13,310 nt of DNA from RUG11272 sp045226335. GTDB taxonomy: Bacteria > Bacillota > Clostridia > Christensenellales > Aristaeellaceae. Location: contig JBGVCH010000057.1 of NCBI GenBank assembly GCA_045226335.1, forward strand, positions 1 through 13,310, in the 5' to 3' direction. Shown here in pieces: positions 1 to 6,707 of this stretch. Under the pieces are notes generated by a model. It was not told the origin of the DNA. It searched no databases and saw nothing but the letters and a program-made list of their open reading frames with translations. Numbering within the stretch: the first letter of the stretch is position 1; every line of letters begins with the position of its first letter. The position numbers and the translations under genes are program-made.

Positions 1-87
1 GTGACCTGGACGCAGGCCATTCTGGAAGCCACCTGGGAAGCCCCCGGGACGGCGGCCGAAGCGGTTGAGTCTGTGGAAGCGGAGTAA
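1..87 (+). CDS. C-terminal end of an unidentified protein (5' truncated by window)
   Basis: An open frame enters from the left edge and ends at TAA (85-87), giving 28 residues that finish AEAVESVEAE. The tail is rich in alanine and glutamate. The first codon in the window is GTG, but there is no room to see a ribosome binding site, so it is treated as internal. It is accepted as a real gene end because a good intrinsic terminator on the same strand follows 12 bases after the stop. No family can be assigned from so short a tail. Confidence 0.6.
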   Translation: MTWTQAILEATWEAPGTAAEAVESVEAE

Positions 88-99
88 GCCATGATCCCT

Positions 100-129
100 C
101 CCGCCTCTGCGAGCGCAGGGGCGGGTTTT
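100..129 (+). terminator. Rho-independent terminator of the left-edge gene
   Basis: An 11-bp stem (100-110 with 115-125, one G-U wobble) closes a GAGC tetraloop and is followed directly by TTTT (126-129). It lies 12 bases after the stop of the left-edge gene, on the same strand. Confidence 0.8.
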
Positions 130-152
130 CCGTGGACAAAAAGCGTTCTGTC

Positions 153-202
153 AAAAAGAAAAAGAAAAGACAGGCCCCCGGGATCGTCTGGTCCCGGGGG
201 CC
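153..202 (-). terminator. Rho-independent terminator of the 229-774 gene
   Basis: A perfect 11-bp GC stem (173-183 with 192-202) has an 8-base loop. Read on the minus strand it is followed by a long T-rich tract (complement of the A-rich 153-172). It lies 26 bases past the stop of the minus-strand gene. With the terminator at 100-129 it separates two converging transcripts. Confidence 0.85.
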
Positions 203-228
203 TCGGCAAAGAATCAGAATGCTGTCGG

Positions 229-774
229 TCAGATCGCCATGACGCTGCCCATCATCAGCAGCAGGGCGGCCATCTCGTCTGCGTCGCTGCGATCCACACC
301 GTCGACGATGAAGTGGATCAGGTGGCCATCCGCGGCGCCGTAGGTCATGCAGAACTGCAGGAGATCTTCGTCGCCCAGGGTGTAGGTCACGCAGTAGATG
401 CCGTTCACAACTGACGGGGTCACATCGTCGCCGCTCACGACATCCCGCACATAGGCGTACAGCGCGTCGGGGTCCGTGGGATCCAGGCCTTCGGGCGCGT
501 CCTCGATGAACACGCTCAGAGCGGAGACGCCCTCTTCATCCGAGAACAGGTAGGGGGTGTACTCGGACTCGACCTGCTGGAGGCCGTTGGGGATCCAGAC
601 CTTCAGGCCGATGGCTTCCAGGCCGTAGAACTGCCCGTTGGTGACGTACGCGTCCATGCCTTCGGTGGCGGCCAGGGTTTCCCAATCAACCATTTCGATG
701 GTGGGGGTCTCCGCCAGGGCGGTCACGGACAGCGCCATGATCAGTACGAGAGCCAGAGCAAAGAGCTTTTTCAT
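229..774 (-). CDS. Secreted hypothetical protein (181 aa)
   Basis: The product begins MKKLFALALVLIMALSVTALAE, a classic type I signal peptide (lysines, hydrophobic core, A-L-A cleavage at about residue 21) with no lipobox cysteine, so it should be released or loosely wall-associated. The mature part of about 160 residues is acidic, with segments such as GLKVWIPNGL and a C-terminal methionine-rich stretch (LLLMMGSVMAI). I recognise no catalytic motif or named family. The frame stays open upstream, but the ATG at 774 is chosen because AAAGGAGGT lies just before it and the signal peptide starts there. A strong sigma-A promoter precedes it and a hairpin terminator follows, so it is probably monocistronic. 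Confidence 0.85.
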   Translation of the reverse strand: MKKLFALALVLIMALSVTALAETPTIEMVDWETLAATEGMDAYVTNGQFYGLEAIGLKVWIPNGLQQVESEYTPYLFSDEEGVSALSVFIEDAPEGLDPTDPDALYAYVRDVVSGDDVTPSVVNGIYCVTYTLGDEDLLQFCMTYGAADGHLIHFIVDGVDRSDADEMAALLLMMGSVMAI

Positions 775-808
775 GGGAATACCTCCTTTTGATTTGGTCC
801 GAGACCGG

Positions 809-837
809 ATTATAGCAAAGGATGCCCTTCCCGTCAA
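809..837 (-). promoter_or_regulatory. Sigma-A promoter of the 229-774 gene
   Basis: On the minus strand, TTGACG (832-837) and TATAAT (809-814) are separated by exactly 17 bases. The -10 ends 34 bases before the ATG at 774, and the ribosome binding site AAGGAGG lies between them. The -10 is perfect and the -35 matches 5 of 6. Confidence 0.85.
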
Positions 838-1100
838 CACTTTTGTTCATCTTTGACGCGAAATTTGATGATTCAGCCAGGATTTACAACCCGGAAAACT
901 GCATGTTGCCTAGGCTTTAGGCCGCGACGCCTTGTAAGATCTGTAATGGCGTCTGACAGATAATAACGAATATTGATCAGGAACGCGAACAAATCTGCGT
1001 GCTCATTCATCTGTACAGTTAGGGCGAGGTGCGGCGCGAACCGGCTGCCAACGCCTCGCGTCTGTCCTTCGCCGGCGGAAGATCCCCGGGAACCGTCAGA
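838..1100. other. Intergenic region between divergent promoters, AT-richer than its surroundings
   Basis: No gene can be supported between the two divergent promoters. Roughly 838-1020 is visibly richer in A and T than the flanking genes. On the minus strand it could encode a small peptide from an ATG at about 1007 (starting MNEHADLFAF, 45 codons, stop at 873-875). I see no convincing ribosome binding site for it, so it is not called. The segment could hold regulatory sequence for either divergent promoter or be a repeated intergenic element. Confidence 0.4.
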
Positions 1101-1129
1101 TTGACACGGTTCGGGGCGGGTGTTATAAT
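1101..1129 (+). promoter_or_regulatory. Consensus sigma-A promoter of the glycosidase-CotH operon
   Basis: TTGACA (1101-1106) and TATAAT (1124-1129) are both perfect matches to the consensus, with the optimal 17-base spacer. The -10 ends 35 bases before the GTG start at 1165. High constitutive expression is inferred. Confidence 0.93.
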
Positions 1130-1164
1130 GTGGGCGCATCGGATACGGATGGAGGAAGTCGGCC

Positions 1165-2430
1165 GTGAACAGGAATCGGATCGTGATCGCGCTGGCCGTG
1201 CTGTTCGCCTTGCTTCTGACGGGAATCGCGGGCCCCGCGGCCCGGGCTTCCGGGGCGGAAGAGGCGGAGACCGGCGGCTATGCGACGCTGCAGCTGGGAG
1301 ACGCCGGGGAGGATGTGCTCCGGCTGAAGCAGCGCATGTTTGAGCTGGGCTACTTCAACTCCGGCAAGATCACCAACGTGTTCAACGAGACCACCCGCGA
1401 GCGGCTGATGGATTTGCAGCGCAAGAACGGATGGATTCCGGCGGACGGGATCGCCACACCGGAACTGCAGGCGCTGATCTTCTCGGACGCGTGCCTGGGC
1501 AAGAACGATCCGGCGGCGGCCACGCCGGCCCCGGCGCCGGGCGAGACCATGCCGGATCCCGCGGGACCGGACGCACCGGCCCTGGCGGAGGACGGCTACC
1601 TCCCGGATGGAGCCGAACCATACGTCTACGCCGACCGCAAACAAGGCGTGTGGACCTATGTGAGCCACGATGTCCACGTGGAGATCCGGCAGGGGACGGA
1701 CCGCTCGGTTCCCCACGTATGGCTGGAAGCCAGCATCCGGGTCCGGGATCCGGCTTGCTTCACCGCCGCGGTGAACACCCGGGAGAAAACCCGGACCTAC
1801 AAGACGGGCACTTACCTGAGCATGCCCACCACCATCGCCGAAACCAGCGGCGCCATCCTGGCCTGCAGCGATGACTTCTTCGGCTATCGGATGATGAATT
1901 CCCAGAAGGTGGGCGTGGTGATCCGCAACGGCGTCGTCTGGTCGGAGAAGACCAAGAAGGGCAGCAGCAGGGTCTACCCGCCCCTGGACCTGATGGCGGT
2001 CTTTGCAGACGGCCACATGCAGACCTTTGAGTCCGACGCCCACACCGCACAGGAGTACCTGGACATGGGTGTGGTCAGCACCTATGCCTTCGGGCCGATC
2101 CTGGTGCAGGGAGGGGAGGTCTGCGCCGATCTGAAGAACTGGAACAGCAAGGACCGGGCGCCCCGGATGGCCATCGGCATCACGGCCGACGGGACCGTCA
2201 AGATGCTGGACGTCCTGGGCCGGCGTAAGGACGCGGTGGGGGTCACTTTCCCCTGGCTGGCGGAGAAGATGCTGAGCATCGGCTGTGTCGAGGCGCTGAA
2301 CCTGGACGGCGGGAACACCACCTGCATGATCTTCATGGGAGACATCATCAACCGGCCCACGGATGTGAAGAGCAAGGATATCCGGACGCTGAACAGCATG
2401 ATCGTTGTCAGGGAGGCGCAGACAGAATGA
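1165..2430 (+). CDS. Exported phosphodiester glycosidase (NAGPA family) with peptidoglycan-binding domain
   Basis: The 421-residue product starts at GTG, with GGAGGA at 1151-1156. Residues 1-29 form a signal peptide. Residues 37-107 resemble a PG_binding_1 domain (LQLGDAGEDVLRLKQRMFELGYF, then a DGIATPELQALIF-type ending; split here as LQLGDAGEDVLRLK and QRMFELGYF). A Pro/Ala/Asp-rich linker covers about 113-145. Residues 165-418 match the phosphodiester glycosidase fold (PF09992, family of N-acetylglucosamine-1-phosphodiester alpha-N-acetylglucosaminidase), with the family landmarks SDDFFGY (235-241), YAFGPILVQGG (307-317), RAPRMAIGI (331-339) and NLDGGNTTCMIF (379-390). Such enzymes hydrolyse sugar-phosphodiester links; bacterial members are tied to surface polysaccharide. 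The wall-binding domain suggests it works at the envelope. The exact substrate cannot be read from sequence. It shares a 4-bp ATGA overlap with the downstream CotH gene, implying translational coupling. Confidence 0.9.
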   Translation: MNRNRIVIALAVLFALLLTGIAGPAARASGAEEAETGGYATLQLGDAGEDVLRLKQRMFELGYFNSGKITNVFNETTRERLMDLQRKNGWIPADGIATPELQALIFSDACLGKNDPAAATPAPAPGETMPDPAGPDAPALAEDGYLPDGAEPYVYADRKQGVWTYVSHDVHVEIRQGTDRSVPHVWLEASIRVRDPACFTAAVNTREKTRTYKTGTYLSMPTTIAETSGAILACSDDFFGYRMMNSQKVGVVIRNGVVWSEKTKKGSSRVYPPLDLMAVFADGHMQTFESDAHTAQEYLDMGVVSTYAFGPILVQGGEVCADLKNWNSKDRAPRMAIGITADGTVKMLDVLGRRKDAVGVTFPWLAEKMLSIGCVEALNLDGGNTTCMIFMGDIINRPTDVKSKDIRTLNSMIVVREAQTE

Positions 2431-4109
2431 GGCAATGGTTCCGATGGCTGCCGCTGGGTCTGCTGCTGGCCGTCCTGGTGCTGTCGCTGCCCGTGACAGC
2501 CGGCGCCGCTGGGAAGGATCCGCAGGTCTGGATCTCCGCTGACGGAAGCCTGTCGCCGGACGCCATCGCGTGGTACAAGAGCGACAGCCAGTACTATTTC
2601 TTCCTTCCCGCGCAGCTGAACCTGGAGAATATGCGCTTTGGCATGGCGGACGTGGACGAGCTGTCCTTCTCCGGCCATGGCAAGGTGACCGGCGGCGACA
2701 GCGCTTCCTTCCTCCGGGAGGGAGACTGGACCGTGAAGCTCAACGGCAAGCAGGTGAAGCTGCACGTGCTTCGGGGTTCGGAGGGGAACGCATCCATCCA
2801 CATCACCACCCAGTCCGGAAAGCTGAGCTACATCGAATCCAACAAGGAGCACCGGGAAGCAGGCTATCTGGTGTTCGTGGGCCCCCAGGGCGACATCCAG
2901 TACGACGGAGAACTGGAGCACATCAAGGCCCGGGGCAACAGCTCCATGACCTTCGTGAAGAAGAACTACCAGATCAAGCTGGCGGCCGGCGCCAACCTCA
3001 TGGGCTACGGCAAGGCAAAGAAGTGGATCCTGACCGGCAACTACCGGGACAAGTCCCACCTTCGCAATCAGATCATGTACGACCTGGCGGAATACGCCGG
3101 TATGCCGTACACGCCGCAGCACTGCTTCGCGGAGGTGTACATCAACCACGAGTACCGGGGCCTGTACCTCTTCTCGGAGAAAGTGGAGATCGAGAACGAC
3201 CGGATCGATATCGCGGACCTGGAAAAGGCGACGGAGAAGCTGAACGGCGGGGACCTGAGCGGCTTCAAGCGGGTGGGCAGCGCAAAGCCTGTCCGCAAGA
3301 AGTTCAAGGCCTACGCGATCCCCGAGGATCCGGAGGATATCACCGGCGGCTACCTCATCGAGTTCGAGAGCTACGAGGTGCGCTACAAGCAGGAGGCCAG
3401 CGTTTACTACTCTAAGAAGGGGAACGTGCTGGTCATCAAGAGCCCGGAATATGTCAGCAAGGCCCAGATGACCTATATCTCGGGCAAGCTGCAGGCCTTT
3501 GAGAACGCCATCTTCGCCAAGAACGGCAAGGATCCCGACACGGGGCTGTACTACTGGGAGATCATGGACCTGGAAAGCCTGACGGTGAAGTACATGCTGG
3601 AGGAACTGTGCAAGAATTACGACGGCAATTCCAGCAGCCAGTATTTCTTCAAGCCGGCCGACAGCCAGGACACCAAGATCTACGCCGGCCCCGTCTGGGA
3701 CTACGACAGTTCTTTCGGCTCCTACGCCCAGAAGCGGAACGCTGCCAACGTGCTGTCCGGGAAGGGCATGTGGATCGGCAACAACGACCAGTACCTGTGG
3801 TATCCGCAGCTGTATCGGCGCAAGGACTTCAAGGAGCAGGTGTACCGGTACTGGAAAGAGCGGATGAAGCCCGGGGTCGAGATCCTGCTGGGGAAGCGGG
3901 AAGCGGTGGAGGGCGGACTGTGCGCCATCGATACCTACGCGGAACGCATCCGGGACTCCGTCGGGATGGACGCCGTGCGCTGGCCCCGGCCGGCCAAGCC
4001 GTCTACGGTGGCGCAGACGGGTCAGACCTTCGACACCAACATCACCTACCTGAAGAATTTCCTGACCACGAGGTATGATTACCTGTGCGGGATCTGGGAC
4101 AAAGAGTGA
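2427..4109 (+). CDS. Exported CotH-family (spore-coat kinase-like) protein
   Basis: The 560-residue product starts at the ATG inside the ATGA overlap, with GGGAGG at 2411-2416. Residues 1-28 are a signal peptide (A-G-A-A). Residues 31-155 form a beta-rich N-terminal region. The CotH domain runs from about 160 to 510 and shows the family signatures IKARGNSSM (166-174), KKWILTGNYRDKSHLRNQI (198-216), YRGLYLFSEKVEI (243-255), GGYLIEFE (307-314) and the probable metal/nucleotide-site segment GPVWDYDSSFG (421-431). Bacillus CotH is an atypical protein kinase that phosphorylates coat proteins, and many clostridial relatives are secreted and unrelated to sporulation. Here export and co-transcription with a wall-binding NAGPA-like enzyme point to surface modification rather than a coat role; that is inference. 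Kinase activity of this protein is not proven by sequence. The gene ends in a bidirectional terminator. Confidence 0.9.
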   Translation: MRQWFRWLPLGLLLAVLVLSLPVTAGAAGKDPQVWISADGSLSPDAIAWYKSDSQYYFFLPAQLNLENMRFGMADVDELSFSGHGKVTGGDSASFLREGDWTVKLNGKQVKLHVLRGSEGNASIHITTQSGKLSYIESNKEHREAGYLVFVGPQGDIQYDGELEHIKARGNSSMTFVKKNYQIKLAAGANLMGYGKAKKWILTGNYRDKSHLRNQIMYDLAEYAGMPYTPQHCFAEVYINHEYRGLYLFSEKVEIENDRIDIADLEKATEKLNGGDLSGFKRVGSAKPVRKKFKAYAIPEDPEDITGGYLIEFESYEVRYKQEASVYYSKKGNVLVIKSPEYVSKAQMTYISGKLQAFENAIFAKNGKDPDTGLYYWEIMDLESLTVKYMLEELCKNYDGNSSSQYFFKPADSQDTKIYAGPVWDYDSSFGSYAQKRNAANVLSGKGMWIGNNDQYLWYPQLYRRKDFKEQVYRYWKERMKPGVEILLGKREAVEGGLCAIDTYAERIRDSVGMDAVRWPRPAKPSTVAQTGQTFDTNITYLKNFLTTRYDYLCGIWDKE

Positions 4110-4123
4110 ATGCCGCGAAAGAA

Positions 4124-4172
4124 AAGAGGCTGCCAACCGTTACCGTTTCGGGTCACGGTGAGGCAGCCTCTT
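4124..4172. terminator. Bidirectional terminator between converging operons
   Basis: A perfect 11-bp stem (4124-4134 with 4162-4172) is extended by an inner 5-bp pairing (4136-4140 with 4155-4159). T-rich sequence follows on the plus strand (CTTCTTTGATT) and on the minus strand (complement of the A-rich 4118-4127). It sits between the CotH stop and the DUF4097 stop, so it can serve both. Confidence 0.85.
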
Positions 4173-4178
4173 CTTTGA

Positions 4179-5180
4179 TTATTGGATCGGGTCGATCCGG
4201 ATGTCGCCGGAGGTGACGTGGATCCTGGCGGACGCGCTGCCGTCGCCGCAGCGATAGCTGCTTCCGTCCTTCTCCAGCGGCATGCCGTAGGTGAAGTCAC
4301 CGCTGGTCTTTTCGATCTTGAGCGTGAAGCCGGGCACGGCGGGCAGAAGCGCCTTCACGTTGCCTGATGTGCTGTCCACGTCCAGGGCGGTGAACTTCGC
4401 GAGTTTCACGTTGATCTTGCCGCTGGTGGCCCCGATCTTCGCCTGACCCGCCTCGGCGATGTCCACATCCGTGTCGCCGGAGGTGCTGCTGACCTTGAAA
4501 TCGCCGACACGGTTCGCCTTCACCTGCACATTGCCGGAAGTCATCCCGGCGCGCAGGGTTTCCGCGTTCTCCGCCTGGATCCGGATGGAACCGGAAGTGG
4601 CCTCGGCTGTGATTTCCCGGGCGTCGCCCGTGACGGTCAGCGCCAGATTGCCGGAAGTCATGGAACACTTGACGGCTGCGGCGCTCACCGCGGCATCGAT
4701 GTCGCCGGAGGTCACGCCCGCGTTCAGGGTGTCCGCCGTAAGGGACGGAACGACGATCTGGCTGGAGGTCGCGCTCAGGCTGACGTTCTGCAGGGCCATG
4801 CCCTCGGGAAGGGTCACGGTCAGCTCTTTCTGCAGGTTCCAGGAGAGCCTCTTCAGGCCGGACTTGGCGTAGCGGATCCGCAGGGTATCCCCGTCCAGCC
4901 ACCAGCGCATCTCTAGATCGCCGGAGATGTCCTTCTTCGACGTCTCGCTGATGAGCACCGTGGGTTCACTGTGGTAGGCGACGGTGATCCGGCCGTCGAT
5001 CCAGTCCACCTCAAGGTTCCGGACGGTTGCTTCCACAGCCGTGCCGCCGGGGGTATACTGCTCCGCGTTGGCGTAGTTGTATCCGATGAGCCCCCACACG
5101 CCTGTCAGGCTCAGCACCACGGCGGCCAGAAGAACGATGCCGCAGACAGACAGACCGATGATCCATGCCTTACTCTTCAT
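4179..5180 (-). CDS. Membrane-anchored DUF4097-family protein with 19-residue TSG repeats
   Basis: This 333-residue product is the third gene of the ECF operon. A single N-terminal membrane segment (about 6-33) should anchor it with the rest outside the cell. Residues 50-330 match the DUF4097 family, which is predicted to form stacked beta strands. TSG motifs occur at 157, 175, 195, 214, 233, 252, 271, 292 and 323, with a TSS at 138. The spacing is 18-21 residues for all but the last, and exactly 19 four times in a row, as expected for a beta-solenoid. No catalytic residues are evident. In Firmicutes, DUF4097 proteins often accompany envelope-stress regulators (for example LiaG, YvlB). The ATG at 5180 follows GGGAGG and overlaps the anti-sigma gene by 11 bases. 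A structural or sensor role in the stress module is inferred. Confidence 0.88.
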   Translation of the reverse strand: MKSKAWIIGLSVCGIVLLAAVVLSLTGVWGLIGYNYANAEQYTPGGTAVEATVRNLEVDWIDGRITVAYHSEPTVLISETSKKDISGDLEMRWWLDGDTLRIRYAKSGLKRLSWNLQKELTVTLPEGMALQNVSLSATSSQIVVPSLTADTLNAGVTSGDIDAAVSAAAVKCSMTSGNLALTVTGDAREITAEATSGSIRIQAENAETLRAGMTSGNVQVKANRVGDFKVSSTSGDTDVDIAEAGQAKIGATSGKINVKLAKFTALDVDSTSGNVKALLPAVPGFTLKIEKTSGDFTYGMPLEKDGSSYRCGDGSASARIHVTSGDIRIDPIQ

Positions 5181-5916
5181 TTTCTTTTCCTCCCTGACGT
5201 TTGATTTCGATGGCGACCAGACCGATCCCGGCGAGGACGCCGAGGATCAGCACGAGGTTTCTGGCAGTGAACGCGCTGCGCATGAAGATGACGTTCATCA
5301 TGTTCACAAACAGCGCGGCGTCCAGTCCGAGTACGATCAGCGCGCGGCTGGCGCTTCCGATCACCTGCTGCACGGGCCTCGCCTTCACCGCGAAGGGCAG
5401 GAAGACGACCGCGAGCCCGAAGAGGGAAGCGCTGGCGGCGATCCAGAACCACTGTCCGCGCGTGTACAGGCAGACAACGGCCAGCAGCGCGATCAGGCTG
5501 CCGCAGAAGGCGCAGAAGGTCCAGAACAGCTTGTCCTCCGGCGCGATCAGCGGAACGATAATCACCGACGCGGCTACGGCCAGCGAGGCCAGCACCACGA
5601 AGAACCAGCCCAGTCCGGCGCCGGTGGCGATGTTCACCACCAGGCATACCAGGATCGGGATCATGAAGAGCCCGGCGATAACGCTGCCCACGGCGGCGGA
5701 GCGGCGCTTGAAGCGCTTTTCCCCGTAGCGGATCACGGACTTCTTCTCGATCTGCAGATCCTCCTCCAGTTTTCCGTCCGACATTCGGGCCAGCAGGCCG
5801 CGGCAGTCCGGGCATTCCCGGACGTGGGCCTCAACGATCTCGCGGCTCTTGGGGCTGCACACGTTGTCCGTGTACAGCGGCAGCAGGTCGCGGATCACTT
5901 CACATTCAGCGTTCAT
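5170..5916 (-). CDS. Membrane anti-sigma factor with N-terminal zinc finger (zf-HC2/ZAS)
   Basis: The 248-residue product has an N-terminal cytoplasmic domain (1-70) carrying the HxxxCxxC zinc motif AHVRECPDC (H31, C35, C38), typical of ZAS anti-sigma factors that clamp an ECF sigma. About six hydrophobic segments follow (74-97, 100-124, 130-151, 156-176, 191-212, 219-237), so it is an integral membrane protein. The start ATG overlaps the sigma stop by 4 bases (ATGA, read on the minus strand), the usual translationally coupled arrangement that keeps sigma and anti-sigma in balance. The ribosome binding site is weak (GGATGGG), consistent with coupling. It presumably holds the sigma factor inactive until an envelope signal arrives. 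The signal is unknown. Confidence 0.9.
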   Translation of the reverse strand: MNAECEVIRDLLPLYTDNVCSPKSREIVEAHVRECPDCRGLLARMSDGKLEEDLQIEKKSVIRYGEKRFKRRSAAVGSVIAGLFMIPILVCLVVNIATGAGLGWFFVVLASLAVAASVIIVPLIAPEDKLFWTFCAFCGSLIALLAVVCLYTRGQWFWIAASASLFGLAVVFLPFAVKARPVQQVIGSASRALIVLGLDAALFVNMMNVIFMRSAFTARNLVLILGVLAGIGLVAIEIKRQGGKENEE

Positions 5917-6398
5917 TGTACACCCATCCTTTCCTGCAGTTTCAGTCTGGCGCGGTGGTACGTGACCCGGGCCCAGTTCTCGGTTTTCCCGAAGATCTCC
6001 CCGATCTCGCGGAAACTCAGTTCGCCGAAGACCCGGAGTTCGAACACCTCCCGATAGGGCTCCTCGATGCCGTGGAGCGCCACGTGGATCCGGAAGGAGG
6101 AATCGCGGTCGGTGACTTCCTGCTCCACCCCCTTGGCGGGGTCAGGGGCTTCCTCCGGGATCTCGCCGCGGCGCTGCTGCCGACGCTTTTCGTCCAGGAA
6201 GAGGTTTTTCGCGATGGCGCACAGCCAGGTCACTTCATCCGCTTCCTCCCGGAAGCCGTTCTGCTTCGAGAAGGCCCGGAAGAAGGTTTCCTGCGTGATC
6301 TCCTCTGCCTGCGACCGGTCACAGGCCAGGGTCATCACATAGGAGAACACCCGCATATAGCAGGCCGTGTAGAGCTTATCGAAGGCTTCCTGCGTCAC
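5913..6398 (-). CDS. ECF-type RNA polymerase sigma factor
   Basis: The 161-residue product has the two ECF domains. Region 2 (about 5-75) includes DRSQAEEITQETFFRAF (27-43) and TWLCAIAKNLFLDEKRR (57-73). Region 4 (about 105-158) has the helix-turn-helix LSFREIGEIFGKTENWARV (127-145) followed by TYHRARLKLQE. The frame extends upstream to 6578, but the GTG at 6398 is chosen because AAGGAGGTG lies a few bases before it, the length then matches ECF factors, and the upstream extension would include the promoters and a low-complexity tract. It is first in the operon sigma / anti-sigma / DUF4097. A probable self-recognised promoter lies 32-60 bases upstream. Confidence 0.92.
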   Translation of the reverse strand: MTQEAFDKLYTACYMRVFSYVMTLACDRSQAEEITQETFFRAFSKQNGFREEADEVTWLCAIAKNLFLDEKRRQQRRGEIPEEAPDPAKGVEQEVTDRDSSFRIHVALHGIEEPYREVFELRVFGELSFREIGEIFGKTENWARVTYHRARLKLQERMGVQ

Positions 6399-6429
6399 GT
6401 CCTCACCTCCTTCCTGCCAGACTCGCCGG

Positions 6430-6458
6430 TTAGACGGGGAACCGGCGGTTTCGTTACA
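6430..6458 (-). promoter_or_regulatory. Probable autoregulated ECF promoter of the sigma operon
   Basis: On the minus strand, TGTAAC (6453-6458) and CGTCTAA (6430-6436) are 16 bases apart. This is the AAC-type -35 and CGTC-type -10 typical of Firmicutes ECF promoters. Just upstream (6459-6490) is an A/T-rich tract that could act as an UP element. A perfect 8-bp inverted repeat (6424-6431 with 6440-6447) surrounds the -10. Assignment to this particular sigma factor is inference from position. Confidence 0.75.
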
Positions 6459-6505
6459 AACTTTTTCAAACTTTTTTGAAAATCTTTTTGCCGCCGGGCC
6501 AGGAC

Positions 6506-6534
6506 AGCATAGCACAGGGGCGGCTCGCTGGCAA
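6506..6534 (-). promoter_or_regulatory. Distal sigma-A-type promoter of the sigma operon
   Basis: On the minus strand, TTGCCA (6529-6534, 5 of 6) and TATGCT (6506-6511, 4 of 6) are separated by 17 bases, with an extended -10 TG one base before the -10. It could supply basal transcription ahead of the ECF promoter. Confidence 0.5.
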
Positions 6535-6632
6535 CCGCTTTGCCGCGATCCCGTGAGAAATGCGATAAAACCCGGCAAGATTCGCGCAGCGAGGCGCGCG
6601 GTTTGGCGGACTCCGCGACGTGAACGGCCCTA

Positions 6633-6661
6633 TTGAAAAAGGAAGCAAAAGCTGATAAGAT
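6633..6661 (+). promoter_or_regulatory. Sigma-A promoter of the thioredoxin-fold gene
   Basis: TTGAAA (6633-6638, 4 of 6) and TAAGAT (6656-6661, 4 of 6) are separated by 17 bases. The -10 ends 46 bases before the ATG at 6708. It diverges from the sigma operon promoters. Confidence 0.55.
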
Positions 6662-6707
6662 AAGACAAACAGCGCAGGCCCGACGGCGCGCGAAGGAGTG
6701 ACCGCAT

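Noticed and set aside
2082..4136. A 684-codon minus-strand open frame opposite the CotH gene
   Set aside because: It mirrors a high-GC coding strand, has no ribosome binding site, is rich in His/Leu/Val/Gly from shadow codons, and the plus-strand protein has clear CotH motifs.
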